The position numbers and the translations under genes were made by a program. A stretch of DNA of 64,000 nucleotides, from NCBI GenBank assembly GCA_949285075.1, contig CASDXF010000012.1, positions 1 through 64,000 of the forward strand. The letters run 5' to 3'. The notes beneath the pieces are model-generated. The model was given only the letters and a program-made list of their open reading frames with translations, was not told the origin of the DNA and ran no database searches. Below are positions 9,540 to 19,266 of this stretch, piece by piece; the first letter of the stretch is position 1, and each line of letters starts with the position of its first letter. The DNA is from an uncultured Bacteroides sp. GTDB taxonomy: Bacteria; Bacteroidota; Bacteroidia; Bacteroidales; Bacteroidaceae.

Positions 9540-10202
9540 ATGTTTTGGAGAAATAGTGTTTGCCCGGTAACGAGACATTTGAGCATAATGATCACTTTTG
9601 GGGTGATTATTATGCCTTTTTTGTTTTCCGCTTGCGGCAGTGGGAATAAGGAAATTGGTGAGGCGATAGCGGAGCGTGATTCTTTGCCTATGATGACAAC
9701 GTTAGGAGTAACCACTTTTATTTCAGACTCGGGGATAACACGCTATAAAGTGGTGACGGAAGAATGGCTTGTTTATGATAGGAAGAACCCTTCTTATTGG
9801 GCTTTTGAGAAAGGGGTATATTTGGAACAGTTTGATTCCCTATTTAATATAGAGGCTAGTGTAAAAGCTGATACAGCTTATTATTATGATAAGACGAAGT
9901 TGTGGAGGCTAAGCGGACATGTGGATGTCAAGAACCGGAAAGGAGAACGATTTAATACGGAGTTGCTTTATTGGAATCAAGCGACTAAAAAAATCTACAC
10001 AGATAGATTTATTCGCATTCAGCAGCCGGATCGAATCATTCATGCTCACGGTTTTGATTCAGACGAACAGCTTACCCAGTATCAGTGCCGGAACATAGAT
10101 GGAATTTTCTATGTGGATGAGGAGGAGAAGCCTACTGCTGAATCTGATGAGTCTTTTGCATCTGCGGATTCTTTAAAAACTGATTCTATAGGAAAAAAGT
10201 AA
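9540..10202 (+). CDS. lptC: LPS-export protein LptC (lipoprotein form)
   Basis: The product (220 residues from MFWRNSVCPVT) has a hydrophobic leader and lipobox FLFSAC, then the LptC core: RYKVVTEEWLVYDRKNPSYWAFEKGVYLEQFD, a beta-jellyroll series (TAYYYDKTKLWRLSGHVDVKNRKGERFNTELLYW) and an acidic disordered tail. LptC forms part of the bridge that moves lipopolysaccharide from the inner membrane to LptA. The open frame reaches back to 9366 inside the previous gene, but the lipoprotein signal shows the real start is the ATG at 9540. Confidence 0.87.
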   Translation: MFWRNSVCPVTRHLSIMITFGVIIMPFLFSACGSGNKEIGEAIAERDSLPMMTTLGVTTFISDSGITRYKVVTEEWLVYDRKNPSYWAFEKGVYLEQFDSLFNIEASVKADTAYYYDKTKLWRLSGHVDVKNRKGERFNTELLYWNQATKKIYTDRFIRIQQPDRIIHAHGFDSDEQLTQYQCRNIDGIFYVDEEEKPTAESDESFASADSLKTDSIGKK

Positions 10203-10531
10203 GAGTTTTGAATTTATCGTGTGATGATTTGGAATGAGTTTTGGGGTCCTTTTCGCTTCCGTGAGGAAGATAGCGGGCTATCTGACGAAGAATAAGAGTG
10301 AAAAGAACCAGAAATCGTTCAAAGCGCACACGAAAACGGATACATCAAGCCAAGAAAAACTTTTGTAGAATTCAAAACAGTTTCTTAAATAAAGGACGCA
10401 TAGATAAAGCCGTCTTGTTAAAATAACAGATATTAATATGAAAAGCGTATATTTTTCATTAAACTTTTCCGAAATTTGCCCGTCTAATTAATCAAAACAT
10501 AATACATTCTATATACTATACTGAACAATCC
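10203..10531. other. Intergenic region with a 53-bp dispersed repeat
   Basis: Bases 10206-10258 match 19178-19230 at 43 of 53 positions without gaps (shared core ATTTATCGTG, GATGATTTGG). The rest is AT-rich and shows no gene. No confident promoter for the efflux operon is visible; an AAATTTGCC sequence near 10472 lacks the TA of a -7 box. Confidence 0.55.
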
Positions 10532-11617
10532 ATGAACAAAAAGACGAAATGGGGCATCATTATTATAATAGGTGCTGGAATTATTGGCGGGGGTATCTAT
10601 TCGCAAATGCCAAAACAGAATGAAGAATTAGCCGCCGCTGAGAAAATAATGGCTAACCGTGATTCGGGGAAAAAGAAGATACTCAACGTCAACGCCAAAG
10701 TAATAAAGACGAAACTCCTGACAGATGAGTTTAAGGTTGTGGCTTCGGTGCTGCCCGACGAAGAGGTTGACCTCTCGTTTGAGACATCCGGTAAAGTGAT
10801 TGAAATCAATTTTGAGGAGGGAACTTTCGTAAAGAAAGGGCAGCTGCTCGCCAAAGTGAACGACCGTCAGCTGCAGGCGCAGTTGCAACGATTGGTCTCC
10901 CAACTGAAACTGGCGGAAGACCGAGTGTTCCGCCAAGACGCCTTGTTGAAGCGGGACGCCGTCAGTAAGGAAGCCTACGAGCAGGTAAAGACCGACTTGG
11001 CCATACTTAACGCGGATATCGACATCGTAAAGGCTGAAATAGAACTGACGGAGCTTAGGGCCCCGTTCGACGGCATAATCGGACTTAGACAAATCAGCGT
11101 GGGTACCTACGCTTCGCCTACTACCGTCGTGGCTAAGTTGACTAAGACCTCGCCGCTGAAGATTCAGTTCTCCGTCACAGAGAATAATATCAAGGACATA
11201 AAAAAAGGAACGAACCTTACCTTTAAGGTTTCGGGCGAACAGAACCAGTTTAAGGCTCAAGTATATGCCATAGAGCCGGGACTCGACGACCTTCACACAG
11301 CCACTGCGCGCGCTTATTATCCGAACCGGAACTTCGAGTTAGCGCCGGGACGTTACGCTAGTGTAACGCTAAAAAAACAGGAGAAGCCTGACGCTATCGC
11401 TATCCCGACGGAAGCCATCAAGCCGGAAATGGGTAAAGACTTCGTTTACCTATATAAAGGAGGAAAAGCCCAACCGGTAGAAGTGACGACCGGAAGCATA
11501 CGCACGGACGCTGAGGTGGAAATTATCAAGGGGTTGCAAGTGGGAGACACGCTCATCACTTCCGGTATCATGCAACTGCGTACGGGACTTCCCGTCATAT
11601 TGGATAACGTCGACTAA
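10532..11617 (+). CDS. RND efflux periplasmic adaptor (AcrA/HlyD family)
   Basis: The 361-residue membrane fusion protein has an N-terminal membrane anchor (residues 9-25), a barrel-sandwich/lipoyl half GKVIEINFEEGTFVKKGQLLAKV, a helical hairpin (LQRLVSQLKLAEDRVFRQDALLKRDAVS), the second lipoyl half ELRAPFDGIIGLRQISVGTY and a beta-barrel domain. It couples the RND pump to the TolC-like channel encoded just downstream. The gap to the pump gene is 11 nt, so it is the first gene of a three-gene efflux operon. Confidence 0.92.
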   Translation: MNKKTKWGIIIIIGAGIIGGGIYSQMPKQNEELAAAEKIMANRDSGKKKILNVNAKVIKTKLLTDEFKVVASVLPDEEVDLSFETSGKVIEINFEEGTFVKKGQLLAKVNDRQLQAQLQRLVSQLKLAEDRVFRQDALLKRDAVSKEAYEQVKTDLAILNADIDIVKAEIELTELRAPFDGIIGLRQISVGTYASPTTVVAKLTKTSPLKIQFSVTENNIKDIKKGTNLTFKVSGEQNQFKAQVYAIEPGLDDLHTATARAYYPNRNFELAPGRYASVTLKKQEKPDAIAIPTEAIKPEMGKDFVYLYKGGKAQPVEVTTGSIRTDAEVEIIKGLQVGDTLITSGIMQLRTGLPVILDNVD

Positions 11618-11628
11618 TATCTCGCCTT

Positions 11629-14600
11629 ATGAACATATCAGAACTAAGTATACGCCGTCCGGTATTAGCCACGGTGCTTACCATAATAATTCTACTCTTC
11701 GGATTTATCGGATATAACTATCTGGGCGTGCGCGAGTATCCGTCTGTGGACAACCCCATCATCTCTGTCAGTTGTTCATACTCGGGAGCGAACGCCGACG
11801 TAATAGAGAACCAGATTACCGAGCCGTTGGAGCAGAACATCAACGGTATTCCGGGCATACGTTCGCTGACCAGTGTCAGTCAGCAGGGGCAGAGCCGAAT
11901 CACGGTAGAGTTTGAGCTGTCCGTAGACTTGGAAACGGCGGCAAACGACGTGCGCGACAAGGTTTCGCGGGCGCAACGCTATCTGCCCGACGACTGTGAC
12001 CCGCCAACGGTATCGAAAGCCGACGCCGATGCGCAGCCCATTCTGATGGTTGCCCTCCAAAGCAACAAGCGCTCGTTGCTTGAGTTGAGCGAGATAGCTG
12101 ACTTGACTGTAAAGGAACAGTTGCAGACGATTTCGGATGTCAGTAGCGTGTCCATTTGGGGAGAAAAGAAGTATTCTATGCGTCTTTGGCTTGACCCGGT
12201 AAAGATGGCGGGATATGGAATCACCCCCGTCGACGTAAAGGAGGCCGTTGACCGGGAAAACATCGAGCTGCCTTCGGGTAGTATTGAAGGAAATACCACA
12301 GAGCTGACTATACGTACACTGGGACTTATGCACACGGCGGAAGAGTTTAACAACTTAGTGATTAAGGAGTCGAACAACCGCATCGTGCGTTTCAGCGATA
12401 TAGGCCGGGCCGAACTCGGAGCCGCCGACCTGAAGAGCTACATGAAGATGAACGGCATCCCTATGGTAGGTGTCGTAGTCATTCCGCAGCCGGGAGCCAA
12501 TCACATTGAGATAGCCGACGCCGTCTATCAGCGTATGGAGCAGATGGAGAAGGATTTGCCCGATGACGTGCAATATAGTTATGGATTTGACAATACAAGA
12601 TTCATCAGAGCCTCTATCAGTGAGGTGGAGTCGACGGTGTACGAGGCTTTTGTATTGGTTATCATTATCATCTTTCTTTTCTTGCGCGATTGGCGGGTTA
12701 CCTTAGTGCCTTGTATCGTTATTCCGGTCTCTTTGATTGGAGCCTTCTTCGTGATGTACGTGGCGGGATTCTCCATCAACGTGCTTTCCATGCTTGCCGT
12801 CGTGTTGGCGGTAGGTCTTGTGGTGGACGATGCGATAGTGATGACAGAGAACATCTATATCCGCATAGAACGGGGCATGAGTCCGAAAGAGGCGGGCATA
12901 GAGGGCTCGAAAGAGATATTCTTTGCCGTTATTTCCACTACCATTACGTTGGTGGCCGTATTCTTCCCCATCGTCTTTATGGAAGGAACCACTGGCCGCC
13001 TGTTCCGGGAGTTCAGTATCGTGGTTGCGGGGTCAGTCTTAATCTCCGCATTCGCTGCGCTGACTTTTACACCCATGTTGGCTACCAAACTCTTGAAGAG
13101 ACGAGAAAAGCAAAGTTGGTTTTACAGCAAGACCGAGCCTTTCTTTGAAGGAATGAATAGGCTGTACAGAAATTCGCTTGCGGCGTTTCTGCGTAAACGT
13201 TGGCTCGCCATCCTATTCACTTTCCTGATGATTGGACTCATCGGACTCCTCTGGAGCATAATTCCCGCCGAAATGGCTCCTTTGGAAGACCGCTCTAAAA
13301 TCACGATTAATACGAGGGGAGCGGAAGGCGTTACTTACGAGTATATACGAGACTATACCGAAGACATTAACTTGTTAGTCGACTCGATTATTCCCGATGC
13401 GGAAGCGGTTACGGCTAGAGTTTCCAGTGGTAGTGGAAATATACAGATTACCCTGAAGAATATGAAGGAACGCGACTATACTCAGATGGAAGTGGCCGAG
13501 AAACTGTCGAAAGCGGTGCAGAGCAAGACAATGGCTCGTTCTTTCGTACAACAAGAGTCTTCCTTTGGAGGTCGGAAGGGAAATATGCCTGTACAATACG
13601 TATTGCAAGCCACAAACTTGGAAAAACTGGAAAAGGTATTGCCCGAGTTCATGACGAAAGTATATGAAAACCCTGTGTTTCAGATGGCTGACGTGGACTT
13701 GAAGTTCAGTAAGCCGGAAGCGCGTATCAAGATAGACCGTGACAAGGCAAGCGTAATGGGAGTAAGTACCAAGAACATCGCCCAAACGCTGCAATACGGC
13801 CTGAGCGGGCAGCGTATGGGGTATTTCTACATGAACGGAAAGCAATATGAGATTCTCGGGGAAATCAATCGACAGCAACGTAACAAGCCGGCTGACTTGA
13901 AAGCTATCTATATCCGTAACGATAACGGAGATATGATTCAATTGGATAACCTGATTGAGCTTGAGAATGGTATCGCTCCTCCGAAACTCTACCGGTATAA
14001 CCGCTTCGTCTCGGCCACGATTTCTGCGGGATTGGCTGAAGGAAAGACTATTGGACAAGGTTTGGACGAGATGGATAAAATAGCTAAGGAGACCTTAGAT
14101 GACACGTTCCGTACCGCATTGGCCGGAGACTCGAAAGAGTACCGTGAAAGCTCGTCGAGCCTTATGTTCGCTTTCATCTTGGCCATTCTGCTTATTTACT
14201 TGATTCTGGCGGCGCAGTTTGAAAGTTTCAAAGACCCGCTTATCATCATGCTTACGGTTCCATTAGCTATCGCCGGAGCGTTGGTATTCATGTACTTCGG
14301 GGACATTACAATGAACATTTTCAGCCAAATAGGAATCATTATGTTAATCGGATTGGTAGCTAAGAACGGTATCTTGATTGTAGAGTTCGCCAATCAGAAG
14401 CAGGAAGCCGGAGAGGATAAGATGACCGCCATTAAAGACGCCGCACTTCAACGCCTGCGTCCGATTCTGATGACGAGCGCCGCTACGGTATTGGGACTTA
14501 TTCCGTTGGCTTTCGCTACGGGTGAAGGTTGCAATCAGCGTATCGCTATGGGTACGGCGGTCGTGGGAGGAATGATTATATCTACTTTGCTTACTATGTA

Positions 14601-14709
14601 TATTGTTCCGGCAATTTATAGTTATATTTCAACAGACCGGAACCTTACTTCCCGACTTACTCCGTCGACTGCGGGTAAGAGAAAGGAGAAGAAGGACAGT
14701 CATGATTAA
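11629..14709 (+). CDS. RND multidrug-type efflux pump (AcrB/HAE1 family)
   Basis: The 1026-residue inner-membrane proton antiporter shows the RND family layout: first helix LATVLTIIILLFGFIGYNYL, two large periplasmic loops and twelve transmembrane segments. The proton-relay aspartate pair is present in VLAVGLVVDDAIVMTENI of TM4, and the matching lysine in GLVAKNGILIVEFAN of TM10. This is the hydrophobe/amphiphile (HAE1) class rather than the metal class. Substrates cannot be told from sequence. Full length and flanked by its adaptor and channel genes. Confidence 0.94.
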   Translation: MNISELSIRRPVLATVLTIIILLFGFIGYNYLGVREYPSVDNPIISVSCSYSGANADVIENQITEPLEQNINGIPGIRSLTSVSQQGQSRITVEFELSVDLETAANDVRDKVSRAQRYLPDDCDPPTVSKADADAQPILMVALQSNKRSLLELSEIADLTVKEQLQTISDVSSVSIWGEKKYSMRLWLDPVKMAGYGITPVDVKEAVDRENIELPSGSIEGNTTELTIRTLGLMHTAEEFNNLVIKESNNRIVRFSDIGRAELGAADLKSYMKMNGIPMVGVVVIPQPGANHIEIADAVYQRMEQMEKDLPDDVQYSYGFDNTRFIRASISEVESTVYEAFVLVIIIIFLFLRDWRVTLVPCIVIPVSLIGAFFVMYVAGFSINVLSMLAVVLAVGLVVDDAIVMTENIYIRIERGMSPKEAGIEGSKEIFFAVISTTITLVAVFFPIVFMEGTTGRLFREFSIVVAGSVLISAFAALTFTPMLATKLLKRREKQSWFYSKTEPFFEGMNRLYRNSLAAFLRKRWLAILFTFLMIGLIGLLWSIIPAEMAPLEDRSKITINTRGAEGVTYEYIRDYTEDINLLVDSIIPDAEAVTARVSSGSGNIQITLKNMKERDYTQMEVAEKLSKAVQSKTMARSFVQQESSFGGRKGNMPVQYVLQATNLEKLEKVLPEFMTKVYENPVFQMADVDLKFSKPEARIKIDRDKASVMGVSTKNIAQTLQYGLSGQRMGYFYMNGKQYEILGEINRQQRNKPADLKAIYIRNDNGDMIQLDNLIELENGIAPPKLYRYNRFVSATISAGLAEGKTIGQGLDEMDKIAKETLDDTFRTALAGDSKEYRESSSSLMFAFILAILLIYLILAAQFESFKDPLIIMLTVPLAIAGALVFMYFGDITMNIFSQIGIIMLIGLVAKNGILIVEFANQKQEAGEDKMTAIKDAALQRLRPILMTSAATVLGLIPLAFATGEGCNQRIAMGTAVVGGMIISTLLTMYIVPAIYSYISTDRNLTSRLTPSTAGKRKEKKDSHD

Positions 14710-14736
14710 AAAGGCATATTATTATTGATTGTAAAT

Positions 14737-16104
14737 ATGGAAAAGACTCTAAATAAGCGTTTTTGCGAACAGATAAAGGTTTATGGACGTATATGTAAGC
14801 CGTTCATTCTCCTGTTGCTTATCGGAATGGGAGGTAAGGCTTCGGCTCAGATTTATACGTTGAAGGATTGTTTGGAAAGAGGATTGCAAAACAATTATTC
14901 TTTGCGCATCGTACACAATGAGGAACAGATAAGTAAGAATAACGCGACATTAGGCAATGCCGGGTATTTGCCTACCGTAGATTTCACTGCCGGATATACA
15001 GGTAATTTGGACAATACAAAAACTGAATCGCGTGAGACCGGGCTGAGTACGACTAATAAGGGGGTATACGACCAGACCGTGGAGGTCGGGGTTAACCTGA
15101 ATTGGACCATCTTCGATGGGTTTAACATCAGCACGACCTACGAACGGCTGAAGGAATTGGCAAGGCAAGGAGAAACGAGTACGCGCATAGCGATTGAGGA
15201 CTTTATAGCTAACCTTGCGGCGGAATATTTTAATTATGTGCAGCAAAGAGTGAGACTTGAGAACTATCGTTATGCGATGGAGTTGTCCAGAGAACGGTTG
15301 CGTGTAGCTGAGGCTAATTTATTGGTAGAGAAGTTCTCCGGACTGGAGTATCAGTTGGCGAAGGTGGACTTTAACGCTGACAGCGCCCAATACATCACGC
15401 AAAAACAATTGCTGCAAACTTCATGCATCAGGTTGAATCAATTAATGGCTAACGATAAAGTGGAGGAGACCATACAGATTCAGGATTCCATCATTAAGGT
15501 AAGGTACAACCTGAACCGGGAGGAGTTGTGGAACTCCACGCTGCTGACTAACGCTTCTTTATTGCAGGCGGACCAGAATACGAAACTCGCCATGTTGGAT
15601 TACAAGATAGTCAATTCACGCAATTATCCGTACCTTAGATTGAATACCGGCTACGGATACACGTTTAATAAGTATGACGTGAATGCGACGAGTAAGCGTG
15701 GAAATTTAGGATTTAACGCAGGCATCACGATTGGGTTTAACATTTTCGACGGGAATCGTCGCCGGGAGAAGCGGAACGCAAGCCTCACCATCAAGAATCG
15801 TCGGTTGGAACGGCAAGACCTTGAACTGTCTTTGCGCTCGGACTTCAGCGACTTGTGGCAGGCATACCGGAATAACTTGCAGGTGTTGGAACTAGAAAGG
15901 CAGAACTTGGCTCCGGCAAGGGAGAACTATGATGTGTCATTGCTCCATTACAAGACGGGAGGTATATCGGGGTTCGAGGTACGCGAGGCGCACAAGAGCC
16001 TGATAGACGCAGAGGAGCGCATCATCACCGCCGAATACAACACGAAGATATGCGAAATCTCCCTGCTTCAAATCAGCGGAAAGATTATGGAGTACCTGAA
16101 ATAA
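14737..16104 (+). CDS. TolC-family outer-membrane channel
   Basis: The product (455 residues from MEKTLNKRFC) has a signal peptide ending near GKASAQ and two OEP repeats: LKDCLERGLQNNYSLRIVHNE at the first helical bundle and REAHKSLIDAEERIITAEYNTKICEISLLQ at the second. It forms the exit duct of the tripartite pump. The frame opens at a TTG (14725), but the ATG at 14737 gives a normal signal peptide. It starts 27 nt after the pump gene and is followed by a strong terminator. Confidence 0.92.
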   Translation: MEKTLNKRFCEQIKVYGRICKPFILLLLIGMGGKASAQIYTLKDCLERGLQNNYSLRIVHNEEQISKNNATLGNAGYLPTVDFTAGYTGNLDNTKTESRETGLSTTNKGVYDQTVEVGVNLNWTIFDGFNISTTYERLKELARQGETSTRIAIEDFIANLAAEYFNYVQQRVRLENYRYAMELSRERLRVAEANLLVEKFSGLEYQLAKVDFNADSAQYITQKQLLQTSCIRLNQLMANDKVEETIQIQDSIIKVRYNLNREELWNSTLLTNASLLQADQNTKLAMLDYKIVNSRNYPYLRLNTGYGYTFNKYDVNATSKRGNLGFNAGITIGFNIFDGNRRREKRNASLTIKNRRLERQDLELSLRSDFSDLWQAYRNNLQVLELERQNLAPARENYDVSLLHYKTGGISGFEVREAHKSLIDAEERIITAEYNTKICEISLLQISGKIMEYLK

Positions 16105-16124
16105 TATCTGTACGCACAGAAACA

Positions 16125-16167
16125 AAAGCTCCCCCGGCACTTCAAATGGATTTGCCGGGGGAGCTTT
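16125..16167. terminator. Bidirectional terminator between tolC-like and acyltransferase genes
   Basis: A perfect 15-bp GC-rich stem (16125-16139 with 16153-16167, AAAGCTCCCCCGGCA) around a 13-nt loop lies between convergent genes. Rightward it is followed by CGTTTTA, leftward by TTTTGTTTC, so it can serve both. Confidence 0.85.
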
Positions 16168-16171
16168 CGTT

Positions 16172-17353
16172 TTATCCCACGATATACTTGGCCCGCTTTC
16201 CTGCAAGACGGTAGATGACGCGCACCAACAACCAAGAGACAAGGAACGCCACGACCGCCGCAACCGGAATCTGCAAGGGAACGGGGATACCGAGCGCACG
16301 GGCTAACGCCACGGAAGGTCCGGTGAAGAAGTAGTGAATCATATAAACCCCGAAACCGCAAACGGTGAGGTTGGCCAACGCTTTCCTTATCGTCCCGGAG
16401 CGCACGTTAACCTTCTTGCACAGCAGGAACAAGGGAATCGTCATCATCACCACGTTCAGCGAACAATAGGTGAAGAAAAGCTCAAGCTCCTCGGGCGTAC
16501 AGTCGGGATTGGCCGTCATGTGGCGGAAGCCGAAGAACGTCACCGCATAGCCCACCGCAAACATGGGGATGCCGAAACACAACGTCTTGCCCAAGCTCCA
16601 CTCCGTATGGCGGAGGTAGTGACCTAACAGCAGATAACCGTTAAATCCGGCGAAGGTGTAGAGCATACCGAAGGAATTCCACGAGCAAGTGCCCCACAGA
16701 TAACCGTCGACAAACTCTTGGTAGTAGGGCAGGAGCAGCGTCACGCCCCAAGCCGCGAGGAACCACCGCTGCGCACGGCGGGAAGCCTTCTCTACCCATG
16801 CCGAGAAGATGGGCAGATAGAGGTAAAGGCCGATGAGCAGATAGATGTACCACATATGGACGGCTACGGTAGAGAAGTTGAGCGGAATATGGGCGATGTA
16901 GTCGAGCGAGACGGAAAGGCTCTGGCGCATCACTTCCTCGCCCGAGTAGGGAAAGAACATGAGCAATGTGTCCGGCCCGAAGCCCAATACGCCCGTAAGC
17001 CACGGGAAGAGAGCGTAGAGCACCGACCACAGCAGGAACGGCCAGAACACTCGGGGAATGCGTTTCTTATAGAATACGGAGGCCTCGCCACGGACGGGAA
17101 GCAGCAACGCTCCGGTTATCATGACGAACAGCGGTACGCACGGACGGAGGAAGGCTCCGTAGACGGCTCCCCAGAATTTGATTTCGCCGATGTTGGGCGC
17201 AGTGCCGGGATAGAAGTTGAAAGGGTCTGTACAGTGGCAGCAAACCACGGTGAACATGGCGACGAGGCGCACCACGTCGAGCCACACGATGTGAGGTTTG
17301 CCCGTGCCGCCTATGGGGGCGGAGGAATGGGGCAGGGTAGTAGCTTGTTTCAT
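16172..17353 (-). CDS. Acyltransferase 3 family membrane protein
   Basis: The 393-residue integral membrane protein starts IVWLDVVRLVAMFTVVCCHCTDPF, the first helix and catalytic His segment typical of acyltransferase-3 (OafA/NolL) enzymes, followed by about ten hydrophobic segments and a GVYMIHYFF helix near the end. Such proteins O-acetylate or succinylate cell-surface sugars. It is GC-rich compared with the efflux genes next to it. A hairpin terminator separates it from the fumarase gene upstream, so it probably has its own promoter. Confidence 0.85.
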   Translation of the reverse strand: MKQATTLPHSSAPIGGTGKPHIVWLDVVRLVAMFTVVCCHCTDPFNFYPGTAPNIGEIKFWGAVYGAFLRPCVPLFVMITGALLLPVRGEASVFYKKRIPRVFWPFLLWSVLYALFPWLTGVLGFGPDTLLMFFPYSGEEVMRQSLSVSLDYIAHIPLNFSTVAVHMWYIYLLIGLYLYLPIFSAWVEKASRRAQRWFLAAWGVTLLLPYYQEFVDGYLWGTCSWNSFGMLYTFAGFNGYLLLGHYLRHTEWSLGKTLCFGIPMFAVGYAVTFFGFRHMTANPDCTPEELELFFTYCSLNVVMMTIPLFLLCKKVNVRSGTIRKALANLTVCGFGVYMIHYFFTGPSVALARALGIPVPLQIPVAAVVAFLVSWLLVRVIYRLAGKRAKYIVG

Positions 17354-17386
17354 GTCGGATTATATAAGTGTGTATTAGTAATAATG

Positions 17387-17432
17387 AAAAGGGAGGGAAC
17401 ACGCTTTCGCATGCGAACTCGCGTTCCCTCCC
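17387..17432 (-). terminator. Terminator of the fumarase gene
   Basis: A 13-bp stem with one mismatch (17432-17420 with 17403-17391, GGGAGGGAACRCG) is followed on the minus strand by TTTT. It lies 38 bp past the fumarase stop. Confidence 0.75.
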
Positions 17433-17469
17433 CTAGATTCTTTCTCAAGTCAGCTTGGACTGGCCTCGC

Positions 17470-19107
17470 TTACTTGGCGCAACAGCGGGGTTTGATTTGC
17501 TTGAAGAAGTCGTTCCCCTTGTCGTCCACCAAGATGAAGGCGGGGAAGTCTTCCACCTCAATCTTCCAGATGGCTTCCATACCCAGTTCGGAATATTCCA
17601 CGCACTCGATGCTCTTGATGTTGTTCTGCGCGAGGATAGCCGCCGGGCCGCCGATAGAGCCGAGGTAGAAACCGCCGTGCTTCTTGCAGGCGTCGGTTAC
17701 GGCCTGACTGCGGTTGCCCTTCGCTAGCATAATCATGCTGCCACCGTGACTCTGGAACAGGTCAACGTAGGGGTCCATGCGTCCCGCCGTCGTGGGGCCC
17801 ATAGAGCCGCAAGCCATGCCTTGCGGCGTCTTGGCCGGACCCGCATAGTAGATGGGATGGTCCTTGATGTACTGCGGCAGGTCTTCGCCGCGGTCAAGGC
17901 GTTCTTTCAGCTTGGCGTGGGCGATGTCGCGGCCCACGATGATGGTACCGTTCAGCGAGAGGCGGGTAGCCACCGGATACTTGGTCAGTTCCTTCAGGAT
18001 GTCGGCCATCGGGCGGTTCAGGTCAATGCGCACCGCGTCGCCCTCGCCCGCCTGACGGAGCTCAGCCGGAATGAGGTTGCCGGGATTGCTGTCGAGCTTC
18101 TCAATCCATATACCGTCCTTGTTAATCTTGCAGCGGATGTTGCGGTCGGCCGAGCAGGATACGCCCAGACCTACGGGGCACGATGCGCCGTGACGGGGCA
18201 GACGGATGATGCGAACGTCGTGGGCGAAGTACTTGCCGCCAAACTGCGCTCCGAGACCGATGCGGTGCGCCTCTTCGAGCACCTGCTTCTCCAGTTCCAC
18301 GTCGCGGAAGGCGCGGCCATACTCGTTACCCGTCGTAGGCAGATTGTCGTAGAAGTGGGTAGAGGCTAACTTCACGGTCAGCAGGTTCTTCTCGGCCGAC
18401 GTACCGCCGATGACGAAGGCGATGTGATAGGGCGGGCAGGCTGCCGTGCCCAGTGTCTTCATCTTCTCCACGAGGAAGGGTACGAGGGTAGCGGGGTTCA
18501 AGATGGCTTTCGTCTCTTGATAGAGGTAGGTCTTGTTGGCCGAGCCGCCGCCTTTGGTCACGCAGAGGAACTCGTACTCCATGCCCTCCGTGGCCTCGAT
18601 GTCAATCTGTGCCGGAAGGTTACACTTCGTGTTCACCTCCTCGTACATGCTCAGCGGGGCGTTCTGCGAGTAGCGCAGATTCTCTTCGGTGTATGTCTTG
18701 TACACGCCTAGCGAGAGCGCCTCCTCGTCGCAGTAACCGGTCCATACCTGCTGTCCCTTCTCGCCGTGGATAATGGCCGTGCCCGTATCTTGGCAGAAAG
18801 GAAGCACGCCCTTAGCGGCTACCTCGGCGTTGCGCAGGAAAGTCAGCGCTACGTACTTGTCGTTGTCGCTCGCCTCGGGGTCGCTCAGAATCTTGGCCAC
18901 CTGCTCGTTGTGCGAGCGGCGCAGCATGAACGATACGTCACGGAAGGCGGCGTTAGCCATAGCCGTCAGTCCTTCCTTTTCAATCTTCAGGATGGGTTTC
19001 CCCTCAAACTCGCTTACGGACACGTAGTCTTTCGTAAGCAGATAATACTCAGTTGTATCTTTGCCTTTCTCGAACATAGGCTGATACTTGAACGGAGGTG
19101 TTGCCAT
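17470..19107 (-). CDS. Class I (4Fe-4S) fumarate hydratase
   Basis: The 545-residue enzyme belongs to the FumA/FumB class, converting fumarate and malate in the reductive branch used by Bacteroidales for succinate and propionate. The N-terminal alpha domain has [18 protein letters not shown] and the cluster-binding cysteines (Cys in [17 protein letters not shown]); the C-terminal beta domain has [24 protein letters not shown] and [13 protein letters not shown]. Alpha and beta parts are fused, as in enterobacterial FumA. Closely preceded by a consensus -7 box and followed by its own terminator. Confidence 0.94.
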   Translation of the reverse strand: MATPPFKYQPMFEKGKDTTEYYLLTKDYVSVSEFEGKPILKIEKEGLTAMANAAFRDVSFMLRRSHNEQVAKILSDPEASDNDKYVALTFLRNAEVAAKGVLPFCQDTGTAIIHGEKGQQVWTGYCDEEALSLGVYKTYTEENLRYSQNAPLSMYEEVNTKCNLPAQIDIEATEGMEYEFLCVTKGGGSANKTYLYQETKAILNPATLVPFLVEKMKTLGTAACPPYHIAFVIGGTSAEKNLLTVKLASTHFYDNLPTTGNEYGRAFRDVELEKQVLEEAHRIGLGAQFGGKYFAHDVRIIRLPRHGASCPVGLGVSCSADRNIRCKINKDGIWIEKLDSNPGNLIPAELRQAGEGDAVRIDLNRPMADILKELTKYPVATRLSLNGTIIVGRDIAHAKLKERLDRGEDLPQYIKDHPIYYAGPAKTPQGMACGSMGPTTAGRMDPYVDLFQSHGGSMIMLAKGNRSQAVTDACKKHGGFYLGSIGGPAAILAQNNIKSIECVEYSELGMEAIWKIEVEDFPAFILVDDKGNDFFKQIKPRCCAK

Positions 19108-19142
19108 AATCTCTTTAGTTTTATTACGTAATTACTATGCGG

Positions 19143-19150
19143 CAAAGGTA
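19143..19150 (-). promoter_or_regulatory. -7 promoter box of the fumarase gene
   Basis: Read leftward this is TACCTTTG, a perfect TAnnTTTG box, 36 bp before the ATG at 19107. No good -33 TTTG is seen at the expected distance. Confidence 0.65.
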
Positions 19151-19177
19151 ATCGTTTTGGGCGAAACATAGAAACTG

Positions 19178-19230
19178 TTTTAAATTTATCGTGCGATGAT
19201 TTGGGGTGAACTTTTGAGTGCTTTTCACTT
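19178..19230. repeat. 53-bp dispersed repeat, second copy
   Basis: This stretch matches 10206-10258 at 43 of 53 bases, same orientation. Its core (GATGATTTGGGGTGAA) also resembles the right end of the MITE at 46145-46167 (ACCGATTTGGGATGAA) and 51248-51282, suggesting decayed ends of one mobile family. Confidence 0.5.
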
Positions 19231-19266
19231 TTTCTGTCTGTCGGTGGACGGCGACGGGAGAATATG

